From: Yoonia sp. R2331 | Lineage (GTDB): Bacteria; Pseudomonadota; Alphaproteobacteria; Rhodobacterales; Rhodobacteraceae | Direction of reading: 5' to 3' | NCBI RefSeq assembly: GCF_041103235.1 | Contig: NZ_JBGCUN010000001.1 | Span: 2,666,001 to 2,730,000, forward strand | Length of the DNA stretch: 64,000 nucleotides | Shown here: positions 52,613-61,259 of the stretch, piece by piece | Layout of the letters: every line of letters starts with the position of its first letter | Numbering within the stretch: the stretch's first letter is position 1 | Notes under the pieces: generated by a model | Told to the model about the DNA's origin: nothing | Seen by the model: the letters and a program-made list of their open reading frames with translations, nothing else | Databases searched by the model: none | Translations under genes and position numbers: made by a program

Positions 52613-54916
52613 ATGAACATCAAAGAAATCTTCGACAACATGGACTATGGCCCGGCCCCCGAAAGTGCTGCAGAGGCCCTGCAATGGCTGGCTGATCGTG
52701 GTGCGGTCGCAGGGCACTACATCGGCGGCAAATGGGGTCCGATCCGTGATGATTTCGCGACCAACAACCCTGCCACCGGCGAAAAGCTGGCCGGTGTCAC
52801 TAAAGGCACCGCTGAAGAGGTCGCGACCGCCGTTGCGGCGGCCCGCAAGGCCCAACCCAAATGGGCCAAAGATGCTCATATCCGCGCCCGCGTGCTTTAC
52901 GCCATCGCGCGCGGCATGCAAAAAAACAGCCGCCTGCTGGCCGTGATGGAAAGCCTTGATAACGGCAAACCGATCCGCGAAAGCCGCGACATCGACGTGC
53001 CGTTGGCGATCCGCCACTTCTACTACCACGCGGGCATGGCCCAGCTGATGGAAGCTGAACTGCCCGACCGCCAGCCTCTGGGTGTCTGCGGCCAGATTAT
53101 CCCCTGGAACTTCCCGCTGTTGATGCTGGCCTGGAAAATCGCCCCCGCCCTGGCGATGGGCAACACCGTCGTCCTGAAGCCCGCCGAATACACGCCGCTC
53201 TCCGCGATGATTTTCTGCGAGATCGCCGAAGCCGCAGGCGTGCCGCCCGGTGTGATCAATATCGTCACAGGCGACGGCGACACCGGGGCGGCCATTGTAG
53301 CTTCTGAGGTCGACAAGATCGCCTTCACTGGCTCAACCTCCGTCGGCCGCATCATCCGCGAACAAACCGCTGGCACCGGCAAGGCTCTCTCGCTCGAACT
53401 GGGTGGCAAATCACCCTACATCGTCTTTGAAGACGCCGATGTGGACAGCGCCGTCGAAGGCCTTGTTGACGCGATCTGGTTCAATCAGGGGCAAGTCTGC
53501 TGCGCAGGCTCGCGCCTTTTGGTGCAAGAAGGCATCGCCGACAGGTTCTACGCCAAACTCAAGGCCCGCATGGATGCGCTGCGCATTGGCGATCCGCTCG
53601 ACAAGGCCATCGACATCGGCGCCATCGTCGACCCGGTCCAACACGCGCAGATCAGCAAGATGGTCTCCGACAATACCGAGGGCGAGACCTATCAGACGAC
53701 AGCCCCCGACGGCTGTTTTTACCCGCCCACATTGATCACCGGCCTCGCACCCGCGTCCCACCTGATGCAGGAAGAAATTTTTGGCCCAGTCCTTGCCGCC
53801 TGCACATTCCGCACACCCGCCGAGGCGGTTGAGATCGCCAACAACACCCGTTACGGGCTGGCGGCCTCTGTCTGGTCAGAAAACATCAACCTCGCCTTGG
53901 ACATTGCGCCACAGCTGGCCGCGGGCATCGTCTGGGTCAACGGCACCAACATGATGGATGCCGCCGCTGGCTTTGGCGGCGTGCGCGAAAGTGGTTTTGG
54001 CCGCGAAGGCGGCTGGGAAGGGCTGGCAGGCTACACCAAGCCCAAGACCAAGCCCACCAAACCCGCCTCGATCGCCCCGTTCACCGGCTCAGGCGGACCA
54101 ACTGATGCGCTCGACCGCACAGCAAAGCTCTATATCGGTGGCAAGCAATCCCGCCCCGATGGTGGCTATTCCCGCCCGGTCTTTGGCCCCAAAGGCGCGC
54201 TTTTGGGCGAGGTGTCGCTGTCCAACCGAAAGGACCTGCGCAACGCGGTCGAGGCAATGAACGCCGCAAAAGGTTGGGCCAAAACCTCCGGCCACCTGCG
54301 CGCACAAATCCTCTTTTATATCGCGGAAAACCTTTCGGCCCGTGGCGATGAACTCGCCAAACGGATCAAGGACCTAACCGGCAAATCTGGCGCGCCAGAG
54401 GTGCAGCACTGCATCAGCACCCTCTTCACCTTCGCCGCCTGGGCCGACAAATACGACGGTCAGGTACACGGGGTGCCGATCCGAGGTGTTGCGCTGGCGA
54501 TGAAAGAACCGGTCGGCAAGATCGCCGCTTTCTGCGCAGACGACTGGCCGCTTCTTGGCACCATCAGCCCGATGGCCGCTGCCATTGCAATGGGCAACCG
54601 TATCACGCTGATGCCCAGCCAACCTTTCCCGCTGGCGGCGACCGATCTCTACCAGATCCTGGAAACCTCGGATGTTCCCGGTGGCGTGGTCAACATCCTG
54701 ACCGGCGACCACGCCGAACTTGCCCCACACGCGGGCAAGCACATGGATATCGACGCGGTCTGGTCCTTCTCTGGAACCGACCTCTCAACCACTATTGAAA
54801 AAGGGGCCGCGGGCAACCTCAAACGCACTTGGATCAACCCCGCGCAACCGTCGGCCAAAGACATGCTCGCCGCTGCGACAGAGATCAAGAATATCTGGAT
54901 TCCCTACGGCGCCTAA
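52613..54916 (+). CDS. ALDH16-type double-domain aldehyde dehydrogenase
   Basis: 767 aa. Residues 1-480 are a complete ALDH: N166 (IPWNFP), E262 (LELGGKSPY), C296 (NQGQVCCAGS). After a Pro/Lys linker, residues ~505-767 repeat only the N-terminal/NAD-fold part of a second ALDH (KLYIGGKQSRPDGGYSRPVF; IAAFCADDWPLLGTISPMAAAIAMGN) with no second catalytic Cys. This is the ALDH16 architecture; bacterial members keep the active Cys, unlike the human protein. With deoC it fits acetaldehyde oxidation to acetate. Confidence 0.94.
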   Translation: MNIKEIFDNMDYGPAPESAAEALQWLADRGAVAGHYIGGKWGPIRDDFATNNPATGEKLAGVTKGTAEEVATAVAAARKAQPKWAKDAHIRARVLYAIARGMQKNSRLLAVMESLDNGKPIRESRDIDVPLAIRHFYYHAGMAQLMEAELPDRQPLGVCGQIIPWNFPLLMLAWKIAPALAMGNTVVLKPAEYTPLSAMIFCEIAEAAGVPPGVINIVTGDGDTGAAIVASEVDKIAFTGSTSVGRIIREQTAGTGKALSLELGGKSPYIVFEDADVDSAVEGLVDAIWFNQGQVCCAGSRLLVQEGIADRFYAKLKARMDALRIGDPLDKAIDIGAIVDPVQHAQISKMVSDNTEGETYQTTAPDGCFYPPTLITGLAPASHLMQEEIFGPVLAACTFRTPAEAVEIANNTRYGLAASVWSENINLALDIAPQLAAGIVWVNGTNMMDAAAGFGGVRESGFGREGGWEGLAGYTKPKTKPTKPASIAPFTGSGGPTDALDRTAKLYIGGKQSRPDGGYSRPVFGPKGALLGEVSLSNRKDLRNAVEAMNAAKGWAKTSGHLRAQILFYIAENLSARGDELAKRIKDLTGKSGAPEVQHCISTLFTFAAWADKYDGQVHGVPIRGVALAMKEPVGKIAAFCADDWPLLGTISPMAAAIAMGNRITLMPSQPFPLAATDLYQILETSDVPGGVVNILTGDHAELAPHAGKHMDIDAVWSFSGTDLSTTIEKGAAGNLKRTWINPAQPSAKDMLAAATEIKNIWIPYGA

Positions 54917-54919
54917 GCC

Positions 54920-54971
54920 CCTTCTTCTGGCCAGAAATATCCTCGGGGGTTTGGGGGCAGACAGCCCCCAA
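54920..54971. repeat. Dispersed intergenic repeat with hairpin, copy 2
   Basis: 54921-54950 is 28/30 identical to 45662-45691. A perfect 8-bp stem follows (TTGGGGGC-AGACA-GCCCCCAA, 54951-54971). It begins 4 bp after the ALDH16 stop, in the 116-bp gap between convergent operons. It may help end transcription despite the lack of a T-run. Confidence 0.75.
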
Positions 54972-55032
54972 GACGCGCCGCCGGATGGCGGTGCAAAACA
55001 TCACGCGCGCGGCTCTGCCGCGCACAATCCGG

Positions 55033-55713
55033 TCACTTGCGGTTCTGTTTGGACCGCCACGTGTTCAGCCACTTACGCACACCTGACCGCTTTTCGGCCA
55101 CACCTGCCTGCACTTCGTCCAGCCGGTCCCCGGCGGAATCCAGCGCCGGGTCCAGCGCGCGTTCGCGGAATTGGAACCACATCCGCCGGATCATCACAAT
55201 CGCGACAATCAGGAAGCCAAAGAAGAAAATGTTGAACCACGGGATCACTTGCACATCCGGCCCATCAACAGGCCGCACAGCGATCGCATTGGGATATATC
55301 GAGGCCCACCTGATCCGCCATCCATAATGCGTAATCACTGCCCAACCATCGGTGCGCGCCGCACTCGCCGCCTCGGCCTGCAAATCAGAGCTGTCGAATT
55401 TGAAATAGGGCGGCCAGATCCAACCGGTATCCTCGTTGCGATAGACCATCACGCCGGTCGCGTCCCGCGGCATGAACCCCAGAAAAAACGTCTTCTTCTT
55501 TTCGGTGTTGATCAGCCGCAGATCACGTGTCGGCTGCTCTACATTACCGCTGTCAGCCTGCGCATAGAACAACCGGTTCCAGCCAGAGAAATCCGTGCGG
55601 ATCACTTCGGTCGAGGTGATGCGGACAACATCATGCTGCGGCAGCACATAGTGCAGCAACAACCCCAGAAAGAGGATCGGAATGAACCGCAATGTAATTC
55701 CCAAAGCTCGCAT
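55033..55713 (-). CDS. DUF1523-family membrane-anchored protein
   Basis: 226 aa. Membrane segment at residues ~5-25, a periplasmic domain with DUF1523-like text (YVLPQHDVVRITSTEV; MVYRNEDTGWIWPPYFKFDSSDLQAEA; HYGWRIRWASIYPNA) and a second segment near 165-185 with a basic tail. Function unknown. ATG at 55713 chosen; an upstream TTG overlaps the previous gene. Last gene of the unknown AAA+ operon. Confidence 0.82.
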   Translation of the reverse strand: MRALGITLRFIPILFLGLLLHYVLPQHDVVRITSTEVIRTDFSGWNRLFYAQADSGNVEQPTRDLRLINTEKKKTFFLGFMPRDATGVMVYRNEDTGWIWPPYFKFDSSDLQAEAASAARTDGWAVITHYGWRIRWASIYPNAIAVRPVDGPDVQVIPWFNIFFFGFLIVAIVMIRRMWFQFRERALDPALDSAGDRLDEVQAGVAEKRSGVRKWLNTWRSKQNRK

Positions 55714-55721
55714 ATCAGACC

Positions 55722-55988
55722 TCAATTCGCATTCGTGATATAGACAATCGCCGACACTAGCACAGCCGGCACTACATAGATCAGCAGCAACAGTTTCGGC
55801 CTCAGCCCGCTGTTATACTCCGCGATCCCTTTTTCCACGTATTGCTTGCGGGTCATGCCTTCAACCGGTTCTGCATCATATCGCTTCTCCAGCTTTTCGC
55901 GCCGGACAGAGCGTGAATAGATCGAAACGCTTAGATAGATCACACTTAGCGCGATGAAGCCGAACACAACCAGCCGTACTAATCCCAT
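55722..55988 (-). CDS. Small two-segment membrane protein
   Basis: 88 aa with hydrophobic segments at about 3-22 and 65-85 and a charged loop between (RREKLEKRYDAEPVEGMTRKQYVEKG). I do not recognise a family. ATG at 55988 lies within the last codons of the DUF6638-type gene (10-bp overlap), and the stop is 8 bp before the DUF1523 start, so it is an operon member. Confidence 0.75.
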   Translation of the reverse strand: MGLVRLVVFGFIALSVIYLSVSIYSRSVRREKLEKRYDAEPVEGMTRKQYVEKGIAEYNSGLRPKLLLLIYVVPAVLVSAIVYITNAN

Positions 55989-57349
55989 GGCGAAGACCTC
56001 CGCTTGATCGCCCCCCACGGGCCGACCCTGTCAATCATATCCGGCACCGGCGGCGGCTTTGCCACCTGTGGCTCAACCATCGGTGCCTCGTGCCCGAACA
56101 AGGCCGCCCGCGTGCCGGCCTTATCCACCTGATACTCGTTTGCCAAAAATTCCGCCACATAGGCCTTTTTCTCGTCTGGCCATGTGGCATAGGCGCGATA
56201 AAACGCCTCCTTGTGGCAAATAAACAGCTGCCGAATGTCCAAGGGTGCCAGTTCCGACAATAACATATTTACCAGATCTGCATCCGCATGGTCTCGTGCC
56301 CGCAGCGTATAGAAATAAGCCGGATGATCTGACGTGATGCGCGGCCAGGGCCCGTCTTCCTCGGCCCAGCGCGCCAAGGCAGCCAATCCTTGCCATTCTG
56401 GCGGCAGCAACTTGGCGTAGCGTCGGCCCAGATTACGCAGATCGCGGCGCGTGGCCCCCGTCAGGTTCTCTCCCATGGTTGCAGCCACTTCGGCCACCAC
56501 AAAATCCATCTTCTGGTGCAGGATCGCACCTGCATCAATGCCGCGCGCCCGTGCGACAGGTTCCACAAGTTCATTAAGCTCCAGGAACTTCGCAATCGCC
56601 GCCCGGTCATCAAAATCCATCAGATAAGGGATCGGCAGCTTGCCCAACCGCCCCTTTTCGGCAGCCGCGATCGCAGCCGGGTGTTCAACATCGCGAAAGA
56701 TATAAAGCCCACCGAAATGCGCGGTCCAAAAGTTGTCCTGATCAAAGGCCATCTCGCGCAGTTTGACAGGGTTGCGCGTCACATCGCCGGTTTCCTTCGA
56801 CAACCCGATCATCTCGCCGATCAGCACATCGTCAAACCATGCATCCTTGTCTTGCTTGAATTGGTCGATCATTTGACCCAGCCGCTTCGCAGTGGCAACC
56901 GTGCCATAGGTCGTATCCGCCTCGATCCGCACTCGCCTGATATCGAACAACCGCACCGGATCCTCAACGTTGTAGACCGTGTTCACCAATTCCCCCGCCA
57001 CCGCATCGCGTGCGGTCAGCGCAAAAAGCGCCCTTTCGTTCTCTGAGATGAACTGCCGCAGTATTCCGCGAGAGGTTGAGAACTTCGCATTGAGCAGCGG
57101 CGCGGTCTTTTGATCTGTCGTTAGCAAAATGAACTGCCGATTCACCCCTGCATGGTTCAGATAAAGATCATCACTCAATTCGTCCCCGACTTCAGGCGAA
57201 TAGCCCGAAATGTCGATGTGAAACGCCTCTAGCGTCGTAGACTTGCCCGTCAGACTTTGAAGCGCACGATTGTACCGTTCGACCAGCACCGGACTATCCA
57301 CGCGGATAAGGTTGCCAAACATCAGTCCTTTTTCAATCAGGCGGTGCAT
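55979..57349 (-). CDS. Soluble protein of unknown function (DUF6638-like)
   Basis: 456 aa, no signal peptide or membrane segment. I read it as the Rhodobacterales DUF6638 family but cannot confirm without a search. Features: RLIEKGLMFGNLIRVDSP at the start, RDLRNLGRRYAKLLPPEWQG, and a Pro-rich C-terminal tail (VEPQVAKPPPVPDMIDRVG). ATG at 57349 has a perfect SD GGAGGTGAT. In the AAA+ operon, 49 bp after the small membrane protein gene. Confidence 0.75.
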   Translation of the reverse strand: MHRLIEKGLMFGNLIRVDSPVLVERYNRALQSLTGKSTTLEAFHIDISGYSPEVGDELSDDLYLNHAGVNRQFILLTTDQKTAPLLNAKFSTSRGILRQFISENERALFALTARDAVAGELVNTVYNVEDPVRLFDIRRVRIEADTTYGTVATAKRLGQMIDQFKQDKDAWFDDVLIGEMIGLSKETGDVTRNPVKLREMAFDQDNFWTAHFGGLYIFRDVEHPAAIAAAEKGRLGKLPIPYLMDFDDRAAIAKFLELNELVEPVARARGIDAGAILHQKMDFVVAEVAATMGENLTGATRRDLRNLGRRYAKLLPPEWQGLAALARWAEEDGPWPRITSDHPAYFYTLRARDHADADLVNMLLSELAPLDIRQLFICHKEAFYRAYATWPDEKKAYVAEFLANEYQVDKAGTRAALFGHEAPMVEPQVAKPPPVPDMIDRVGPWGAIKRRSSPWD

Positions 57350-57398
57350 ATCACCTCCATCGGGTGGGCAATCCGCTCACCGGCCCTCTGCAAATTGA

Positions 57399-57740
57399 TT
57401 ACCATGTCTCGCGCGTCCATCGCCTTGGCAGACCTGCAACCGACAAGATCATTATCGGTGCCCATATCAGCGCCGCGCTTAGTCCTAAACGCCCGAAAAA
57501 GACGATATTGTCCGTCACGCTATACCCTGACAACTCTCCCAAAGGTGCGCCGCGCAAAACGTAAAGGATAAAGAAAAACCCCGACGATAGCGCAAAAAGA
57601 AAGATGGTTGAAAGGAAGGCGTTGAACATCAAAGGCTTCACCCCCTCGTCCAGCACTATCGCAAGCAATTTCGGCACCAACCACGCCAAAAACCCCAACA
57701 CCATTGCCGGGAACAGCAGGCTATCGGAAAGGGCGTTCAA
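57399..57740 (-). CDS. Small polytopic membrane protein
   Basis: 113 aa with three hydrophobic segments (about 8-28, 40-62, 85-105). No recognised family. The start is TTG at 57740, forming a TTGA overlap with the AAA+ ATPase stop and preceded by SD GGAGGG. Conserved coupling suggests it works with the ATPase. Confidence 0.75.
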   Translation of the reverse strand: MNALSDSLLFPAMVLGFLAWLVPKLLAIVLDEGVKPLMFNAFLSTIFLFALSSGFFFILYVLRGAPLGELSGYSVTDNIVFFGRLGLSAALIWAPIMILSVAGLPRRWTRETW

Positions 57741-59668
57741 CCTTTGCCCTCCAGATACCGCTTCTTGGCCTCTTCCTGACGGCCAAAGTCGCGGACCATC
57801 GCGTCAATCGCGACCTCGTCAGACTTGTCGGCATAGCGGAATTCACTGTCCGCGTAGCGGTTGATTTCCTGAATGACCATTTCGGTCGTGATCGGCACCC
57901 GCAAATCGGCAATCATCGCTTTCTTGGCGTCATAGTCCTTGCGCAGGAACAACTCTGGATCTTCCATCCATTCATCAGGCAATTCAAAGTCCATCGCCCG
58001 CACTTTCACCGCATCGGTGATGTTCTTGATCGCGCGGCCTGTGAACCTCTCGTCCGCCTCTTGGATGCCCTTCAGATAGGTGCCCATCTTGGCAATCGTG
58101 TCCAGATCACCGATTTGGTCATGCACCCGGTCGAACACTTTCATGAGCCCCGGCTCATGCGGGCGGCTGTGGCTTTCGAAGCTGGCCGCGACGGCCTTCT
58201 TAATCTCTTGCGCGCTAAAGACCTCATGGTTGCCCACGGGGATGTCATGGTTTCTTCCCATCAGCAGATAGAGAATGTCGATATAGTCGTCCCGCGTCTG
58301 CGGCCCATCCACCAAAAACCGCGCCCCGGCCCGCTGGCGCAGCGCGTCATCGACGTTCTCTGGATAGTTCGAGAACATGCCAAAGGTGCAATTGCCGCGC
58401 ACAACCGTATTGGCGCCTGCAAAGCTTTCCATCAGTACGGCGGTGATTTCCAACTGACCCGCGCTGGACTGCCTATCGCCACGCTTGCCCGCCAATTGGT
58501 CGATATCGTCAATCGTGCCAAAGCCGATCACACCGGGGTCCAACACGTTGTTGATAAAGGCTTTTGCGTTCTGCCCCGATTTGCCCTGATAGCTGTCGAT
58601 ATTGTCCGTGCTCAGGTTTTGATAACGGAACGGATAACCCGCGACCTGACAATAGTCGTTGATCAAGCCCGCCATCATCTGGATCAGCGTGGTCTTGCCC
58701 GTGCCCGGCTTTCCGTCACCCATGAAGGTGAAGATAAACCCGCCAAGTTCGGCAAAGGGGTTCAGCTTGCGGTCAAAATCATAGGCCATCACCATCTTGG
58801 CCAGCTTCATCGCCTGATACTTGGCGATATGGTTGCCCACGACTTCATTGGGCTTTTTGAAGGTCATGGTCAGCGTGCTGCCCTTCTTGGCGCGCGCCGG
58901 GGTGAAACCGTCGATGACAAAATCATCCGCCTCGACCCGCCAGGCGGCGGCCACGAACGGTTCCAACCGGGCCGCCGTGCTGGCCCGGCCTGCGACCTTG
59001 TCCATCAATGCCTCAGCAAAGCCCAACACGGTTGCCACCATCTTGGGCTCATCCGCGCCAAGGTTTGCGATGTCCTGATCCAACTCCCACAGCGCGCCAT
59101 GCAACGCCAATTGCGCGTTCTCGGTCAGCAATTCCTCAACATCGCCAACCTCAACGGTTTCTTCAGTCGCGTGATCGGCCAGCAGAAACGCCGTTGCATT
59201 GGCAAATGTGTAAAGCGCAATCAGCGCCTCGGCGGTCAGTAACTCTGAAAAGGCTGTCTTGCGCGCATCGGCCAAGGCCCCTTCCAGATTGGCCCGTTTG
59301 AGGTCTTTCAGCTCCGTCCGTTCCGCGTATTGCTCGGCCACCGCAAGCGCCAGTGCGATCGCGCGGCGCAGCCCCTGCTGCACATGCGCCTGCAACGGGG
59401 TGACCAGTCCTACATCGCCGACCGCCTCAATCCGGTTGATCAGCTGCACGCCTTCCTTACGCTGCACGCGCCGTGTCGACAGCCCTGGCGTGGTCGACCG
59501 AAACGCGCGGCGCGTTGGCACACCGGCCGATTTGCCCTCAACGGCGCCTGCCGTTGCCTTGGACACTCTCGGACTGTGATCGAACCCATCCAGCAGATCG
59601 AGCGCGGCTGCATAGTGCGCCTGCACATCTTCTTCGCGCAGTTCCATCTGATCACTTGTCTGACTCAT
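57737..59668 (-). CDS. AAA+ ATPase of an uncharacterised operon
   Basis: 643 aa. Residues 1-300 are a mostly helical region without a recognised domain. From ~310 there is an AAA+ module: Walker A GDGKPGTGKTTLIQ (317-330), Walker-B-like GFGTIDDIDQL (~382-392), a polar GNCTFGMFSNYPE sensor stretch and an arginine-rich finger region DDALRQRAGARFL (~440). ESHSRPHEPGLMKVF and KNITDAVK fall in the C-terminal lid. No protease or helicase domain. Likely a remodelling ATPase for its operon partners. Confidence 0.85.
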   Translation of the reverse strand: MSQTSDQMELREEDVQAHYAAALDLLDGFDHSPRVSKATAGAVEGKSAGVPTRRAFRSTTPGLSTRRVQRKEGVQLINRIEAVGDVGLVTPLQAHVQQGLRRAIALALAVAEQYAERTELKDLKRANLEGALADARKTAFSELLTAEALIALYTFANATAFLLADHATEETVEVGDVEELLTENAQLALHGALWELDQDIANLGADEPKMVATVLGFAEALMDKVAGRASTAARLEPFVAAAWRVEADDFVIDGFTPARAKKGSTLTMTFKKPNEVVGNHIAKYQAMKLAKMVMAYDFDRKLNPFAELGGFIFTFMGDGKPGTGKTTLIQMMAGLINDYCQVAGYPFRYQNLSTDNIDSYQGKSGQNAKAFINNVLDPGVIGFGTIDDIDQLAGKRGDRQSSAGQLEITAVLMESFAGANTVVRGNCTFGMFSNYPENVDDALRQRAGARFLVDGPQTRDDYIDILYLLMGRNHDIPVGNHEVFSAQEIKKAVAASFESHSRPHEPGLMKVFDRVHDQIGDLDTIAKMGTYLKGIQEADERFTGRAIKNITDAVKVRAMDFELPDEWMEDPELFLRKDYDAKKAMIADLRVPITTEMVIQEINRYADSEFRYADKSDEVAIDAMVRDFGRQEEAKKRYLEGKG

Positions 59669-59677
59669 TGGTCCACC

Positions 59678-59732
59678 TTCTTTTGGCCAAAATAATCCCC
59701 GCCGGAGGCACCGAATTTTCGTCGAAAATTCG
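59678..59732. repeat. Dispersed repeat, diverged copy 3, with perfect hairpin
   Basis: CTTCTTTTGGCCAAAATAAT resembles the first half of the repeats at 45662 and 54921. It is followed by CGAATTTTC-GTC-GAAAATTCG (59712-59732), a perfect 9-bp stem. It fills the 64-bp gap before the AAA+ gene, directly after the upstream gene's stop, and could tune expression inside the operon. Confidence 0.6.
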
Positions 59733-60854
59733 TCATCTGTAACTCAACACCCGCCCGCCATCGCCGACGACAAACTTACGCACGTCGCGAAACCCCGGCG
59801 GGTCGCGCTCTGCCAGCGCCTGATAGGGCCGTTCCGGCATGATCAATGACCGTTCCATCCGCGTGGCACCTGTTTCCCCACCCTGCCCGGCAAAGGGATC
59901 AAGCGCGAAAATCTGCCGTTCCACAGACCCGAACCAGCCGGATTTCACATGTTCGACCCGCTCTGACACCAACTCTTCCTCGGTCCAGACCAACGCCCAA
60001 TCCTCGCCCACCGGCGCGCGGGCCTGTTCCAGCACTTCGCGCAACGGTCCCGTCTGTCGGGTAAAGGCGCTGGAATACATCGGCCCGATGTGAAACCGGC
60101 GCAGCCGCACCGGGTGCAGATCGTCGAAATCCTCGTCAAAGCCTTTGGCAATCGTCAGCAGCTTCAGATGCGCAAGGCTTTGCGCCATCAAATGCTGCTG
60201 CGCCTCGGGCCAACGCCGTTCGTCTTTGGGCAGGCCTGTGCGTCCGGTGTCATGGACGTCCATCAAGTAGATCGTCGGCAGGTTGACCTGACTGTCATAG
60301 ACCGCCCAATGGATCTGAAAGTGTCGCCTTTCGCCATCATTGCCCAGCCACACCGCCTGCGGATCATTCCGCGCCCAGAACATTTGCCCTTTCAGCAGTT
60401 CCTCGTAATAGAGCCGCTGGCTTAGCGCATATTGCAGCTTGGTCGGGATCGCCTGTTCGCCCACAATCACGCGTACCATCTGGTCTTTCAGCGTGTCGCT
60501 GTCGGGCATCGTGTTCAAATGCCGTTCGGCCTGAAGCGCATCATTCGCCATCTCAAGCAGCTCTTGATACACCGGAAAACCGCTGTCCACCCGATCAAAC
60601 GTCAACTGCCCCGCGTGATCCCAGCGCCCGCTGAAATGGTATTTATGCGCCAGTGCCCGGAAGGTGTAGTTTAGCCCGGCCAGATAGCGCGTCATCGCCT
60701 CGATATCCGCGCGGGACAGCCGCGCTTCGGCCTCCATCGTTGCAGCCACCTTTGTCAGGTGATTGGTGATCTTTTCAAACTTGCCAAAATACCGCCGCGT
60801 GACGCGGGTATCCTCCAGCTTGAAGTGGTCGAGGGAGAGGTCAGTTTTGGTCAT
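59733..60854 (-). CDS. Conserved-looking soluble protein of unknown function
   Basis: 373 aa, acidic-basic mixed, no membrane segment or domain I recognise. It includes NYTFRALAHKYHFSGRWD, YEELLKGQMFWARNDPQAVWLG and HIGPMYSSAF. Start ATG at 60854 (MTKTDLSLDHFKLED) with SD GGAGGGAT; 25 upstream residues are dropped as reading in the previous gene. Its first 24 codons are duplicated at 61186-61259. Just upstream of the AAA+ gene. Confidence 0.78.
   Translation of the reverse strand: MTKTDLSLDHFKLEDTRVTRRYFGKFEKITNHLTKVAATMEAEARLSRADIEAMTRYLAGLNYTFRALAHKYHFSGRWDHAGQLTFDRVDSGFPVYQELLEMANDALQAERHLNTMPDSDTLKDQMVRVIVGEQAIPTKLQYALSQRLYYEELLKGQMFWARNDPQAVWLGNDGERRHFQIHWAVYDSQVNLPTIYLMDVHDTGRTGLPKDERRWPEAQQHLMAQSLAHLKLLTIAKGFDEDFDDLHPVRLRRFHIGPMYSSAFTRQTGPLREVLEQARAPVGEDWALVWTEEELVSERVEHVKSGWFGSVERQIFALDPFAGQGGETGATRMERSLIMPERPYQALAERDPPGFRDVRKFVVGDGGRVLSYR
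60781..60854. repeat. 74-bp direct repeat, copy 1 (5' end of the 373-aa gene)
   Basis: 73/74 identical to 61186-61259, offset 405 bp. This copy is the true 5' end of the gene at 59733-60854, ending exactly at its start codon. Confidence 0.95.
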
Positions 60855-61167
60855 GATCCCTCCGTTCTGTAGGAAGACCTTCTCCACTTCGGCCCAAGGT
60901 ATTAAGCCGCTTGGCATTCTCGCTCGCATCGCGCCAAGAGAGAAATGGGGACGCCCCTGCCCCCGTCTTCACAATAAATGGGTAGGCGTAATTAACGGCG
61001 AACACCACAACTGTCAGAAACAAGAGCCAAAGCAGAACTGACAAAAAGCCAAAGGCGTCGCCAGCCGGAAAAACGGCAAGTGCGAAAATCAGAAGAACAA
61101 CTGCAAATCCTTGCTGGACCAATGTCCAATCCCAGACCGACTTGGCCTCAGGTGTTCTCTCAGTCAT
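60841..61167 (-). CDS. Small membrane protein, two segments
   Basis: 108 aa: hydrophobic segments at about 20-40 and 44-66 (TLVQQGFAVVLLIFALAVF; LLWLLFLTVVVFAVNYAY), cytoplasmic C-terminus. No recognised family. ATG at 61167 (MTERTPEAK) overlaps the stop of the 31-codon ORF upstream as ATGA, and its 3' end overlaps the 373-aa gene by 14 bp and supplies that gene's SD. It lies on the 405-bp segment bounded by the direct repeats, so it may be an insertion. Confidence 0.7.
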   Translation of the reverse strand: MTERTPEAKSVWDWTLVQQGFAVVLLIFALAVFPAGDAFGFLSVLLWLLFLTVVVFAVNYAYPFIVKTGAGASPFLSWRDASENAKRLNTLGRSGEGLPTERRDHDQN

Positions 61168-61259
61168 TGGCGCCACCAAATTGCCTTGCCAAAATACCAC
61201 CGCGTGACGCGGGTATCCTCCAGCTTGAAGTGGTCGAGGGAGAGGTCAGTTTTGGTCAT
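61164..61259 (-). CDS. 31-codon ORF, duplicated 5' fragment kept as a coupling ORF
   Basis: Reads MTKTDLSLDHFKLEDTRVTR, then WYFGKAIWWRQ and stop. The first 25 residues equal the N-terminus of the 373-aa protein except Arg21 to Trp. It starts in an ATGA overlap with the 98-aa gene upstream and ends in an ATGA overlap with the 108-aa gene downstream. It is either a gene remnant or a short translated relay; the intact overlaps favour continued translation. Confidence 0.6.
   Translation of the reverse strand: MTKTDLSLDHFKLEDTRVTRWYFGKAIWWRQ
61186..61259. repeat. 74-bp direct repeat, copy 2
   Basis: 73/74 identical to 60781-60854; the single difference is A at 61199 for G at 60794. It ends exactly at the start codon of the 31-codon ORF. 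Confidence 0.95.

Noticed and set aside
57704-59242. 512-codon plus-strand open frame opposite the AAA+ gene
   Set aside because: Antisense shadow; the opposite strand carries a complete Walker A/B protein with good starts and overlaps.
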